This document shows, in pieces, positions 10,840-23,219 of a stretch of 64,000 nucleotides of DNA (its first letter is position 1; each line of letters begins with the position of its first letter). The translations under genes were made by a program, and so were the position numbers. The DNA is taken from positions 2,790,001 to 2,854,000 of the forward strand of contig JARWIR010000050.1 of NCBI GenBank assembly GCA_029959085.1, in the 5' to 3' direction. The notes beneath the pieces are model-generated. The model saw only the letters and a list, made by a program, of their open reading frames with translations. It was not told where the DNA came from and ran no database searches. Origin of the DNA: Nemophila menziesii (lineage: Eukaryota > Streptophyta > Magnoliopsida > Boraginales > Hydrophyllaceae).

Positions 10840-11978
10840 AGTGGGAACGAAGAGAACTAGAAAAAACAAAGAAATATATAAAAACTGCTCCACAAAAATA
10901 GGAACCCTAGAAACCAACTCACTGTCCACGATGGAACCTTCACCGCAGCCGCCGCCGGCGCTGCCGGACGGCCGAACTCAGACAGAAAACACCACTATGA
11001 CAGAGAAGAAGGACTCAACCGTGGCCCACGTGGTCATGCAAGCGATAAACACCAATATGACTGAGAAATCGAATGATGACTTTCCTCCACTGCTCGATAC
11101 AGTTGGACTGCTACGCCAGGGAAAGCTCCAGAGAGCCACCGGACCGGATCACGAAATGCCACATAATGACGGCGGCAACACATCAGCAGTAGCAACTGGT
11201 TCGCTATTGACCAAAAACACCAGTAATAGTCACTCCTTTAGCAAGAACTCGACAGCTATTAATGAGAGAAATAAAGCGAATTCAGGCACAAGAATGGGAG
11301 GTTTGAAAGACTTGTTAACTGGTAGTAATAGTGTCATTCCAATCATAATAAATGAAGCAGAGGAAACAGGAAAACAAGTAATAGATGAAGAAGAACTCAC
11401 GGAGATGGAAGCTCTAATAGAGGACGATGCGGAGGAGTTTGAGGATTCAATTCCGACTGTCATAAGAACAACAGAATAAATTAGGGAAGGTATACGCTTA
11501 TGGAGGAACACCGTGGTGGTACTCTTGTTGGGAAGAGAGGTAGGATTTATGTATTTATCGAATAAACTTCGCCAGATATGGAACCCAGTTGGTAAACTAG
11601 AATTAGTAGACGTGGGGAATGGTTACTACATGGTTAAGTTCGAAAATAGAGATGATTTTAATTTTGCAATTTCGGGAGGCCCTTACATGATATTAGATCA
11701 CTATCTAGTGGTTCGTGAATGGTCGCCAACTTTTAATGCTCTTACTAACTCTATTACCACGACTACAACTTGGGTAAGAGTGTCAAACGTTGGAATGCAT
11801 AACTATACGGCGCGAAGACAAAATTGGAAAAACAGTCGGAATTGATCCGCTTACGAAAGGGAGACTTAGGGGTAATTATGCAAGGCTTGCAATAGAAATT
11901 GATCTAACTAAACCGTTAGAACCGGAAGTACGTATTGGTTCGGACATTTGCAAAGTTGAATATGAAGGATTGCACCTC

Positions 11979-13458
11979 TGGTGGGGCCTAGGGTGTAATA
12001 AAATAAGATATAAATAAAGTGCAAAAACACCCTAAAACTACACGGTTCTGCAAGTATACAGATCGTATGCAAGTTTTAGATAAAGATTCGTTCCGCAGAG
12101 ACTACAGAGGTTAGGAGAATCTTATGCAAATACCAAGTGCAAATAAATTAAAGATAGAGCAACTAAACGCAAATAAAAGTAAAGACAAATAGATTTTTGT
12201 TTGATTTTCTAATAAGCTAAATTAAAACTAAGAAATCTAAAGACAGAAAATAAATATGAAAGAGAAGTGATATGAGAATATAGCTTAAGTTATTAGCATG
12301 TAATCCCCACTAGTTTTGCCGTTCTAAACATGTAAGGGTGAATTATGTAGTATTTCCCTAATCGGTCCCAATATGCTATCGGTAGTTTAAAATAGGATTT
12401 ACCTGTGTCAATAAGGCATCCTAAGCAAACTTTTCCTGTAATTGGTAAATAGTCACAAAGACTAAACCATAGTGATTATCTAGCTAGGTTGGGTTGTCAG
12501 ATCAAACCTAAAACTAAACTTTATGTGCTAAACATGCAATTAAACACCGTTGTCAATGATATCCTAATTACTAGATGGTAATTCTAATGGCTGCAGTCCA
12601 CAAGAACACAGAATATAAATCCAAACACATAAACAGAGAATAAAAACTATAATTCTATTTAAAACATTAAATTCCCAAATTAGATAGATGTCAATCAAAA
12701 CTAGGGTTCATACATATATGCTAAAACTTAAGCTAAAGAAATTTAGTTCATGAGAGAAAAGAAAGAAATTACAAAATTAAAGGTAGAAGAAGACATTGTG
12801 ATGAACAGCTCCTTCCAGACTTCTCTCTTGTGATGTAAGCTTCCTCTTGGTTTAAGGTTTCACCAAGGATGATTTAAGAGTGTTAAGAGGCTGTATTTAT
12901 AGTGTAGAGGTTGACCTAATTCGTTTCTTTAGAGATAAGTTAAGTAATGGACTCCTAGCCCAACTCAAATTCGTAAGGAAAACACTGCTGCGTTGTTTTG
13001 AGTGTATCATCTTCGTTATTAGTCGGATTTTGCTCCATAAGATACCAAAAGAATCGCAACAGAATTATCTAGGCCCGTTAGAAGGACATTACCAAAATCG
13101 GCCTATTTCTTAGGTAAAAACACCAATCTTCAGACGTGTATGCAGAATCCCAGATTTAGGTAGCTCTTCCTTTTCCATCTTTTTAGCAATTGTTTCCTTA
13201 TCTCCAATTTCCATGCATATCTCTTTCCATAAGTTGTAGTCTTTGACTTGGATTCTAATTAATCTCCATAATTATCTTTAAAGCTTCACACTAAATAAAC
13301 AATTAAACTCAATATGCTCTAAAAATAATAATTCTACAAATCAAGACCCGAAATAGGAAAGTGCACTAAATTAAGCTAAAATCAACCTATAAACTAATAA
13401 ATAAGCCTAAAATGATGTCTCATGAGTATGTTTTACTATCACAAATGAGGAGACATCA
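11979..13458 (-). repeat. 3' LTR of the gag-only Athila-like element
   Basis: 1480 bases, TG...CA, with the same length as the right copy. A short hairpin lies at its end next to the internal region (GATGTCTC ... GAGACATC). Open frames inside, such as 12880-13113, are repeated in both LTRs and are not genes. Confidence 0.95.
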
Positions 13459-13475
13459 AGACCCCCAACTCAAAG
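13459..13475 (-). other. Polypurine tract of the gag-only Athila-like element
   Basis: On the minus strand CTTTGAGTTGGGGGTCT abuts the 3' LTR. This is where plus-strand DNA synthesis would be primed. Confidence 0.75.
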
Positions 13476-16400
13476 TTGTATCGTCCCGATACAATAAAAG
13501 TAAAGAACAGTAGGGTAGTCAAAATAAACAAGAAGAAGTCGGAGGAGAATAAGAACAAAATATAATGAATGATCCTAGAGCATAAAATCCAAAAAATCTC
13601 ATGTAGTAATGCCTAAGAAATAATGCACAAAGATGCTTAGTATACATGTAATCAACAATCCATAAATTCAAGTTAAGATTAATTTCGCAATGCCAGAAGG
13701 AGAGGATGATAACTTAGTTCAGGTTAATGGCTATAGGTTGTTCATAGGTCCCCAAATACAGCATCCAATGGTACACTTACCTACTACCTAATAGCTCAAT
13801 TGTTTCTCCATCTAGTAGTTAGAAATCCTAAGGTCTTGGTTATAACTTGGCTTAAGGACGGGTGTGGTATATTTGGATAATGAAAAGTGAGCTTTTGGCT
13901 CTCTCCTCACTAGCCATCAATGAATCTCCCTAGAGCTTGAGTTTTCACTCGAAGATGTTCTCACTCAACCCAATTTATTGATGCTTTTTAATGTGCATCC
14001 CCAATAATCCCAATTAATACCTTTGATGATATAAAATCCACTTTGCCGGTCCGAATATATTTTTTATTTTCAAATCAATTTTTTCTTTGGTATAGCTATG
14101 ATTCTCTTTTTATGTTGAGATATCACACTATTTTTTCTCATATATATATATTCTTTTTATTCCCTTGTTGGCAAAATTAGCTCGTAGCTTCTTTTTCATT
14201 CACTATTACCCCGGCAAAGGGTTACAATAATAACAATTCATCATCAATAAAATCACAAGAATAATTCCCAATTCCCTAATGATGAAACCCACCACCCCAA
14301 ACTCAAGCTCTAAAACGAGTGTCTCAGGTTTTGCGATTCGAGTGCGGGTTATATAGATAAGTCCTACAAACTAGGGTATGGATTATAATGTGTTTCAATA
14401 AAGGCTTTAGAAAGGCTCAGAGGGGCTAAGACGGATAAATAACAATAATATCAAATAAAAGGGTGAGAAAGTCTAAAGGCTTCAATTGTTTTATCATGAA
14501 AGAACTGCCTTAGTCATTTTTCTAACTACCGGATTTCGTTACGTTTTCATTATTAGTTCATAGACAAGTGGGTTTTCAACTAATTTTAAACCTCACGTTC
14601 TACACACCAAATAACTATTCCTAAGTTTCAACGTGTTTTCTTAGCATTGCTCATTAACTTTTCTATCCTTTATTTCCTGTTTTCATACATGCATCTAAAC
14701 AATTTTGTTACATCTTTCAAAAACATACTACTTACTATCATTAACTTAATTAAATCATGCTCAATTAGGTACATTCAAAGATACTCTGTGCCTAATTCAA
14801 CCCAAAAAAATTTAAATTTTATGTAAAAACAAAAAGGAAGATGAGGACAACGAATCCCCACCCCCAACTCAAAAATGAGCCGTGTCCCCACGACTCGAAA
14901 AAGACTCAAGAAAAATAAAATTTAAAATTAGCATACATATTGCACATAAAGAAATGGTAGGGAAGAAAGAAAACATACTCTTCGAGGCTATTACCTCGCC
15001 TTGTCGATTCGGATTAAATCTAATGTATCTTCTTCACCCAACTTCTTATTCGCTTTTTGTTCAGGACACGTGATCATAATAGGATATTGCATTATATAAC
15101 GTCATAGGAGAGATCGAAAATCCGTATCACCTCCTCATAGATCAATTGTGCCACATCTTCTTCTTCTCCTCACAAAATACAATTCACAAACAACTCAAGC
15201 ATTCCAAATCTCCATGAACCTTCATGTATTCTCCTTCAACTTCTTCTTCAAATACTTTCTTATAAGAAAAAGGTAGTTCCTTTAATTGTTACTTTAGAGA
15301 AGCTATCATGGCCATTGAAGCTTTTTCTTTTTCTTCGGGTGTAAGGTCTTTGATTTGTAGAGGTTGTGTTTTCATCTTCACTAAAGTTAGAATCTTTTTG
15401 CTTATTGAATCAAACACAACAAGCTAACCTCTCTTCTCTTGACTTGTTTTACCCATTGAATTGGAACTAGGACTTGTCTCACTTGATTTCTTCTCAATTA
15501 AATCCAACACCTTGATTTCTTCATCTCCCATACAGTAGATAATGTTCATGTTCTCTTAATCATCTCAATTGACCCCCAACTCAAAGCTTTAACCACTCTT
15601 GAAATTTGAAACTCTTGATTATTGGTTGTACAAGCTTTATTGGGTTAGGAAAGGTGATTTGATGATGATTCTATATGTGGGCAAGATGGATTCTTCATGG
15701 ATTGGTATGGATTTAAGAAATTGTAGGATGAATTCTTGAAATTTAAGCTTGATTCTTGGATTCAAGGTGTTTTGGGATGATATAGGTGGTTGAATCTTCC
15801 TTGTAATGATGTGGAGAATGAATTGGATGTGTTTTCATGGTGATTGGGTAGTGTTTTGATGATTGGGGAAGGTTTTATGAAGCTTTAATGGAGTTAGGAG
15901 AGTTTTGGAGCGAAGAAAGAGGTTTAAGGTTTAATAAATTTGGAATAATAAGCTTTAGATCTTCATATAGCCTTGAAACCCTTTATTTTCTCTCTCTGGC
16001 GGCTCGTGCGGACTACCCCTGCGGACTATGGGGTGTACCGCGGGGTACACCGCGACATCTGATGCTCGAAAATTTTTGCTCACTGGTTAACACCCGTGGT
16101 AGGACCCCGTGGCCCGTGTTTCTGAGCTGCGGACCAGGGTGCGGTGCACCGCGGGGGTGCTCCGCGCCTCCTACGTCAAAATACCCGTGGTAGGACCCCG
16201 TGGCACGTGTTTGTGCGGTGCATGGCGCGGTATAGGGTCCGGTATACCGGACCCATCAGCTATTTTTTTTTCTTTTCTGTACACAACACGTGGCTGCTAC
16301 CCGTGGCACGGGTTTTACCTTGCGGTGCACCGCGGCTGAGTTCCGGTGTACCGCACATGGCAAAAACCTCCCCATCAGCTAGATCTCGAAAAGTTATGCA

Positions 16401-16689
16401 GTTTAGGCTCAAAGATCACCTGATTTCGATATCCGAGCGTAAAGATATGGCTTGCCGAAGTTTCTGTCCGAAAAATTTTTGCTCGCTTCCCTAACTCGAT
16501 TTCTCCAATACCTAATCATCAAAAACACTAATACCTTTCTCAAATATGCAATATCAACTAAAATTAACTAAGCTAAATAAATAAATAAAATAAAAAAACT
16601 AAAAATGTAAAAACATAAACGAAATTACGGGGTGTCTCCCGTATAGCACTTTTGTTTAACGTCTTTCAAAGTTAGACGTGTTACCTCGA
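13476..16689. other. Noncoding internal region replacing pol, with a GC-rich palindrome cluster
   Basis: No protein-coding frame of note over 3.2 kb. Several CCCCAACTC-type tracts, like displaced purine tracts on the minus strand, recur (about 14860 and 15575). Between about 16020 and 16360 the base composition jumps to GC-rich and carries palindromes such as GCGGTGCACCGC (16141 and 16322) and CCGGTATACCGG (16239). The segments GTGAGCTTTTGGCTCTCTCC (13888 region) and CGAGCGTAAAGATATGGCTT (16434 region) recur in the second Athila-like element, so the region is conserved although noncoding. Confidence 0.7.
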
Positions 16690-18492
16690 TTAAGGATGAC
16701 GAAATTTCCACCCTTTCCCTTTGATTCCCACGAACTTTTCAGCTCGATTCTTCATAAGTATGGATGGTTCCATCCAAGATTTCGTGGGAAGGGGCTCTTC
16801 TGGTGGTAACTTGATAGCATAACACCCCTTTGGTGATCCACTCATATCCGCGGTTTCTATACTTCGTTTGTTCGAAAGAATGTCCTTCATGAATTTTAGA
16901 TATTTCGGCATTCTTTTGATAGCTTCAACAAACGGTATTTTAATCTCAACCTTGCTCACCATGTCATCGAACTTCTTGAATTCCAGGTCATTGTCCTTCT
17001 TTCTGACACGTGAAGGGTATGGTGGTGGAGGGCGTGTATTAAGTTCCACTGTTTTTTTTGTCTTCTCAGGTGTCTCGGCTTGAACACTCTTTGGTTTAAC
17101 TACCTCCTCAACTGTATCTTTGGTTGTTTCTTCCCCCCTCTGTCCTGGAATAGGGATTGGTTCTGGTTCTGGTCTTGGGGGAGGTAGTTGTTTTCCACTT
17201 CGCAATTCAACTGCATGGCAATAATCATCTCTAGGAGCAATAGTATCACTTGGGAGTTGCCCTTTTGGCCGATTTTGTAATTTACTCGCCATGTGTGATA
17301 TAGTATGCTCTAGTTGCTTGATAATCTTATCCTGGGTTTGAACTTTCTGTTGGCTATGACTCATTTTCTCAGCTGCTTGTATTAATTTAGCCATACTCGA
17401 ATTCAAGTCTTGGATTTGTTCTCGTTTTGCCAGTTTCATTAATTGTTTAGGTGGATCTTTCTTTGGTTCTTGACAAGCTTTTTCAACAATGGGTGCCTTT
17501 TTCTGAATAGGTTGTGGTGGATTATAAGATGGAAGTTGGGGTTGATGATAAGTTTCTTGCTTTCTGACCCAACTCTTTTGCTGTGGAGGTTGTTGATAAT
17601 GGGTGTAGCTTTCTTGAGGATAAGTATAACCATTAGAATAATTGTTATCTTGAGAATATTGAACGGAAGCTACTGCTGGATTATTCATAAACCCTTTCCA
17701 CACGTGATTTCTTGATCCACAACCAAGACACGAAGTAATTGTGCGTACTGTATTGACCTGAGCAATTGTTCGGGCTTGTTCCTTGAGTTCTTCGAGTTGT
17801 TTAGCCAATTCTTTAAGTTTCAGAGATTCTGAATTGTTTTCTTTTACTGCTCTCTTTGGCCAACTTCTCTCGTTCTCAAGAATTCTCTACATCCCCAACT
17901 CAGCTTCTTCAGGATCTAGTAACACAAAACCTGCGTTTCCTAATGAATATGCTTTTTCTCTTGATTTATCATTAAGGCCTCCATAAAACAAGGTTAAATA
18001 ATATTCCGGCGAGGATCTATGATATGGACACCTCGCTTTCTTCTCTGTAAATCGTAACCATGCTTCACCCAAACTCTCTTCCTCTTTCTGTATAAATTGT
18101 TCAAGCTCCAACATATCTTTTAAACGTCTACTAACCGGATAGAAACGGTCTAGGAATCTTGCTTGAAGCTTGTCCCAATCTGGAATAACATGAGGGTATT
18201 GGGTATCATACCAATTGCTTGCACATCCGGTCAAGAAGAACTGGAACATCAGGTAATATACTTGCTCCCTAGTAACTCCTCTTACGATATAAGCATCACA
18301 GATTTGCATGAATTTCTGAATATATCGGATCGGATCTTGATGTGCAAATCCGCTGAATAATCCATGAGATGCAAATTGAGTTAGCATCCCAGGATCAGGT
18401 TTAAATTTCGCGGCTTGTATTTCTGGAGCTCGAATTCCTCGTGGCTCCACTCTGAACTCGATGGGTAGCTCAAGTCTCCTTGGGTTCTCCAT
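16690..18492 (-). pseudogene. gag: Athila-lineage gag, one internal amber stop
   Basis: The minus-strand ATG at 18492 opens a gag of about 600 codons. The capsid part is a typical retrotransposon gag domain (FSGFAHQDPIRYIQKFMQIC, WDKLQARFLDRFYPVSR, EESLGEAWLRFTEKKARCPY). TAG at 17887-17889 interrupts, after which the same frame continues. A knuckle-like CLGCGSRNHVWKGF has lost its last cysteine. The tail (PPPPYPSRVRKKDND, IPFVEAIKRMPKYLKFMKDI) is the signature just before protease in Athila elements, and the frame ends there. Gag would form the cytoplasmic particle. A readthrough amber is possible but is more simply a mutation. Confidence 0.88.
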
Positions 18493-18594
18493 CTGTAACT
18501 AAATCTGAAAAACAAAAACTAAAAACAAAAGCGTAAAATAGAACTAACTAAAAATTAAAAGCACAAGATATATGCACAAGGACTAACGATGTAG

Positions 18595-18612
18595 TCCCCG
18601 GCAGCGGCGCAA
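18595..18612 (-). other. Primer-binding site, tRNA-Asp type
   Basis: Minus-strand TTGCGCCGCTGCCGGGGA lies six bases inside the 5' LTR edge and nearly matches the tRNA-Asp complement used by Athila-like elements (TGGCGCC...GCCGGGGA); the second base differs. Confidence 0.8.
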
Positions 18613-18618
18613 AAAACT

Positions 18619-20098
18619 TGGTGGGGCCTAGGGTGTGATAAAATAAGATATAAATAAAGTGCAAAAACACCCTAAAACTACACGGTTCTGCAAGTATACA
18701 GATCGTATGCAAGTTTTAGATAAAGATTCGTTCCGCAGAGACTACATAGGTTAGGAGAATCTTATGCAAATACCAAGTGCAAATAAATTAAAGATAGAGC
18801 AACTAAACGCAAATAAAAGTAAAGACAAATAGATTTTTGTTTGATTTTCTAATAAGCTAAATTAAAACTAAGAAATCTAAAGACAGAAAATAAATATGAA
18901 AGAGAAGTGATATGAGAATATAGCTTAAGTTATTAGCATGTAATCCCCACTAGTTTTGCCGTTCTAAACATGTAAGGGTGAATTATGTAGTATTTCCCTA
19001 ATCGGTACCAATATGCTATCGGTAGTTTAAAATAGGATTTACCTGTGTCAATAAGGCTTCCTAAGCAAACTTTTCCTGTAATTGGTATATAGTCACAAAC
19101 ACTAAACCATAGTGATTATCTAGCTAGGTTGGGTTGTCAGATCAAACCTAAAACTAAACGTTATGTGCTAAACATGCAATTAAACACCGTTGTCAATGGT
19201 ATCCTAATTACTAGATGGTAATTCTAATGGCTGCAGTCCACAAGAACACAGAATATAAATCCAAACACATAAACAGAGAATAAAAACTATAATTCTATTT
19301 AAAACATTAAATTCCCAAATTAGATAGATGTCAATCAAAACTAGGGTTCATACATATATGCTAAAACTTAAGCTAAAGAAAATTAGTTCATGAGAGAAAA
19401 GAAAGAAATTACAAAATTAAAGGTAGAAGAAGACATTGTGATGAACAGCTCCTTCCAGACTTCTCTCTTGTGTTGTAAGCTTCCTCTTGGTTTAAGGTTT
19501 CACCAAGGATGATTTAAGAGTGTTAAGAGGCTGTATTTATAGTGTAGAGGTTGACCTAATTCGTTTCTTTAGAGATAAGTTAAGTAATGGACTCCTAGCC
19601 CAACTCAAATTCGTAAGGAAAACACTGCTGCGTTGTTTTGAGTGTATCTTCTTCGTTATTGGTCGGATTTTGCTCCATAAGATACCAAAAGAATCGCAAC
19701 AGAATTATCTAGGCCCTTTTGAAGGAAATTACCAAAATCGGCCTATTTCTTAGGTAAAAACACCAATCTTCAAACGTGTATGCAGAATCCCAGATTTAGG
19801 CAGCTTTTCTTTTTCCATCTTTTTAGCAATTGTTTCTTTATCTCCAATTTCCATGCATATCTCTTTCCATAAGTTGTAGTCTTTGACTTGGATTCTAATT
19901 AATCTCCATAATTATCTTTAAAGCTTCACACTAAATAAACAATTAAACCCAATATGCTCTAAAAATAATAATTCTACAAATCAAGACCCGAAATAGGAAA
20001 GTGCACTAAATTAAGCTAAAATCAACCTATAAACTAATAAATAAGCCTAAAATGATGTCTCATGAGTATGTTTTACTATCACAAATGAGGAGACATCA
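18619..20098 (-). repeat. 5' LTR of the gag-only Athila-like element
   Basis: 1480 bases, paired with 11979-13458. The terminal hairpin GATGTCTC (20054-20061) with GAGACATC (20090-20097) sits at the first bases of U3 when read on the minus strand. Confidence 0.95.
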
Positions 20099-20745
20099 AC
20101 CTCATATGTTATGGGTGCGGCAAATTTGGACACCGAAAAGAAAATTGTCCGCCAAACGCACCTAGAAACAATGGGGTTAGTGAGGTTGTACTTACAACAC
20201 AAAAGGATGTGGGGTTAACGGAAGAGATACGGAAAGAACCGGCTGAGAAATACGGCGAATGGATGACGGTTCAGAGGAATAATAGGGGTTACGGAAAGGA
20301 GAAAATAAATAGTGGTCAGAATGCGCAAAAGTCAATAGGTTCGAAAGGTTTGGGATCACGTTATGAGGCACTTCGGATTGAAGATATTGTGTGGGGGTCA
20401 GATGGTAGGAACGGGAAAAACAATCAGAGTAAAGGACAATTATCTGGTATGGGTTCAAAAAATAACAAAGGTAAAAATATTATGGGAAGAGATGGTGAGC
20501 GCGATAGGGTTCGAGGTGCGGTTGGTCATAAAATAATAGCATCTCCGATCTTTGAACAACAGAAGGAGCTTAATTCAGTCATTGAGGTTAGAGAATTCAC
20601 AGCGGGTACGAAGACGGGAATGGAGGGTCAATCGAGTAACACAGATAGAAGGGGCAAAGTAGGAAGGAAAAATGGAACAAACTTTGGGGCTGAAGGAAGT
20701 AATGGACCAGTAGAGGTGATAAATAATGGTTCGATGGTAGTACAG

Positions 20746-22467
20746 TGATGTCTCCCTTTTTGGTCTAAATATAAGCCCTTAGGAGACATCATTTTAGGAT
20801 GAAAATGGTCTTTTCATATTGACTTTAGTGCTTAAATTGCAATATTACACTTTCTCCCCTTGGAATTAGACTATTTGCATTTATAGAGCTTTTGTGCGTT
20901 AATTTACTTATTTTTAATGCAAAGTTAGTAGGTTTATGAATTTCATGAGAAACCAATCCAAGGAGGAGAAATGAGAATTAAAGTCTTAGAATATTTCTAG
21001 TGTGTTAGTCGAATTTCATGAATTTAAATTGCACTTTCCTATCTCTATGTCTTGATTTAATGATTTACTATTTTCAAAGCATATGCGGTTTAATTATTTA
21101 TTTAATATGAAGCTATAGATGCTAAATCAATGCTAAGGAGATAAGAAAAGAAGATCTTGAAGAAATCTGGAGATAGAAGGAAGTAGAGTTCAATTAAGAA
21201 AAGATAAAGCTGCCTTAAGAATCTGAAATTCCAGCCACGTTTTAAAGATAATACCATAACTAAAGATTGGCATGGATTCTGGACAAATGGTCTGCACCAA
21301 TGGAAAGCTCTTTCCGAGACAAGCAGTTTCATATATTGGAACTCCTCAAACGGATAAGTATTGAAAAAGATATGACCAAATCAATTCAGCTTACCTTTCC
21401 TAGATTTTAGGGTTACGAATTAAAGAGTCCTTGACTTGTCTCCCACTCCAAGTAATTCGACCTAGAACCTATAAATACCAGCTCTAAACCTTAGAAAATC
21501 ATCCCTTGGCTGCATAAGCTTAATATACACAAATAATTCATCAGAGAAGCAATCAAGAGGATCTAGAGGAGGAAGAAGCAAGAGCTAGAGCTTAATTTCA
21601 TCAATTCAACACTTCTCCATCTCTATTCTTTGGTAATTAGTATTAGATCTATTTTGTCTATGAGGTATTTCTAAGCTATTTATTCAAGAAGTTTTAGTAT
21701 GCATAATTTCTCTTTAGGATTGTAATTATATGAACCTTTGATCATTGTTTTTCTGTTTTAATCTGAATCTGGGATTTTAGTATTTAATTGAATTGGTTCT
21801 TAATTTCCATTGACTATATTCTTGTGCTTGTTCACTATCATTGACGTCGCGAATCAAGGGTAGGTTTTAGTAATTAGGCTATTCCATATAGTGGCGTATG
21901 GATCACCTTGACGGGGGGTTTAATTACAGACATAGAATATAGACGTGTGGTATCCGTTATTTGACCCTGACGGGCTTGACTAACCACGTAGCCAATGAGG
22001 TAAAATAGTATTCATCTGAAAGTAGCTTATAATCGCCCTGACGGGGTTTGTAATACCGTAGGATAGCTCTTAGGTCCACCCTGACGGGGGCTAGGAGATA
22101 GTAGATTCCCGACTATTGCGAAATTTCCCATTCACCCTGATTCTTAGTAATCATAGATTCAATAAGATAGATTCATACTTGCATATCCTTATCTTTCTTG
22201 CATAATTATTAATTGTTTATTTTATTGTTTATTTTATTATTTCTTTAGTTAGAAAACAAACACCTTAATTGTTTATCTTTTTAAATCAATTAAAACTATC
22301 GATTCTGATCTTGAACACGAGTTTAGAATAACTACTTAAATCCCTGTGGAGACGATAATCCCGATTTTACTTATCTATCACTTGGTACGACCCGTACACT
22401 TGCGGTCTGTGGATCCTTTATTCCTTTGCTTTTATTTCATTATTTTATAACACACAAGGACCCACCA
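20746..22467 (+). repeat. Solo LTR of the second Athila-like family
   Basis: 1722 bases from TGATGTCTCC to ACCCACCA, flanked by the duplication TACAG (20741-20745 and 22468-22472). It has no internal region or second LTR, so the body was lost by LTR-LTR recombination. Segments such as CACCTTGACGGGG and CCTGACGGGGG match the LTRs at 56486 and 62803, so it belongs to that family in opposite orientation. It splits LINE copy 2 ORF1 in frame: GTAGTACAG continues as ACACAGGGG. Confidence 0.93.
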
Positions 22468-23219
22468 TACAGACACAGGGGGCGGCTAAGGAGCATGTGG
22501 AAGAAATGGAGGGCTTAGTTGCAATATTAGATAAATTTGGTGGAGGCTCTTTTGTAAACCAGCAGCAGCAAGGAAATAAAATCCCTCAGGACACAGCTAC
22601 TGCCGAGAGAGAAACCAGCTTGGGTTCCTTGGATCATGACCGAGGGCCTGGCAAGGAGCAAGAAATCGTGGAAGCTCGGGACCTGATGCAACTGGAACAC
22701 CAAGAAACTGTTTCGGTGGAAAACAATACAGCACAGGGGTCGCGAGATCGATCAAGAGACGATGTGGAGATGTCCACATCTTCTGAATAACTCTTACGGG
22801 TATCCCCCTTTCTGTTTCATTTCATTTGTTTACTAATGTGTACACAAGCTAATACAGATAAAGGTTGGGAGCTTTCGAAGCAACCATTAAACATCCTAGT
22901 ATGGAATTATCATGGCGCAGCTAGTGATAATTTTCGCAGGGTTGTTAGAGAAATGATGGCGGCTAATAAAGTTTGGCTAACGGTGATAGTGGAACCTAGA
23001 ATAAGCGGAGTCAATGCGGATAGAGTTATCAATTCTCTACAAAAAGATAACTCAATTCGAGTAGATTCCGAATGTTATAAAGGAGGCATATGGCTTTTAT
23101 GGAATAATTCAGACATTTCAGTTCGCGTTTTATCAGCTGGAAAACAAGTTATAAATGTGGAAGTGAGTCAAGAGAATTGCGAATCGTGGATTTTTTCGGC
23201 GGTTTACGCGCGTACGCAT

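Larger units (their letters stand above)
11979..20098 (-). mobile_element. Athila-like Ty3/gypsy element, gag-only (TR-GAG type), recent
   Basis: Two LTRs of 1480 bases each (11979-13458 and 18619-20098) begin TG and end CA, and the element is flanked by the 5-bp duplication ACCTC (11974-11978 and 20099-20103). It is read on the minus strand: primer site next to the right LTR, purine tract next to the left. The internal 5.16 kb encodes only gag. No protease, RT, RNase H or integrase motif was seen in either frame set, so it depends on a partner element. By eye I count about 20 substitutions between the LTRs (roughly 1.4%), a young insertion. Confidence 0.93.
10931..22790 (+). pseudogene. LINE copy 2 ORF1 (DUF4283 and CCHC knuckle), split by two LTR insertions
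   Basis: The pieces are 10931-11978, 20104-20745 and 22473-22790. The ATG at 10931 begins an acidic, low-complexity head. An in-frame TAA at 11477-11479 interrupts just before the DUF4283 domain (GREVGFMYLSNKLRQIW, GYYMVKFENRDDF, YLVVREWSP). A frameshift lies near 11800. The knuckle CYGCGKFGHRKENC is created only when the Athila-like insert is removed, since HL of the left side joins ICYGC of the right. The C-terminal part is glycine-, lysine- and glutamine-rich and ends at TAA 22788-22790. Role: RNA-binding chaperone of the LINE particle. There is a 45-base gap before ORF2, unlike the overlapping starts in copies 1 and 3. Confidence 0.9.

Noticed and set aside
12880..13113. 77-codon frame repeated at 19520-19753
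   Set aside because: It lies in the two LTRs of one element, and the repetition only reflects LTR identity.
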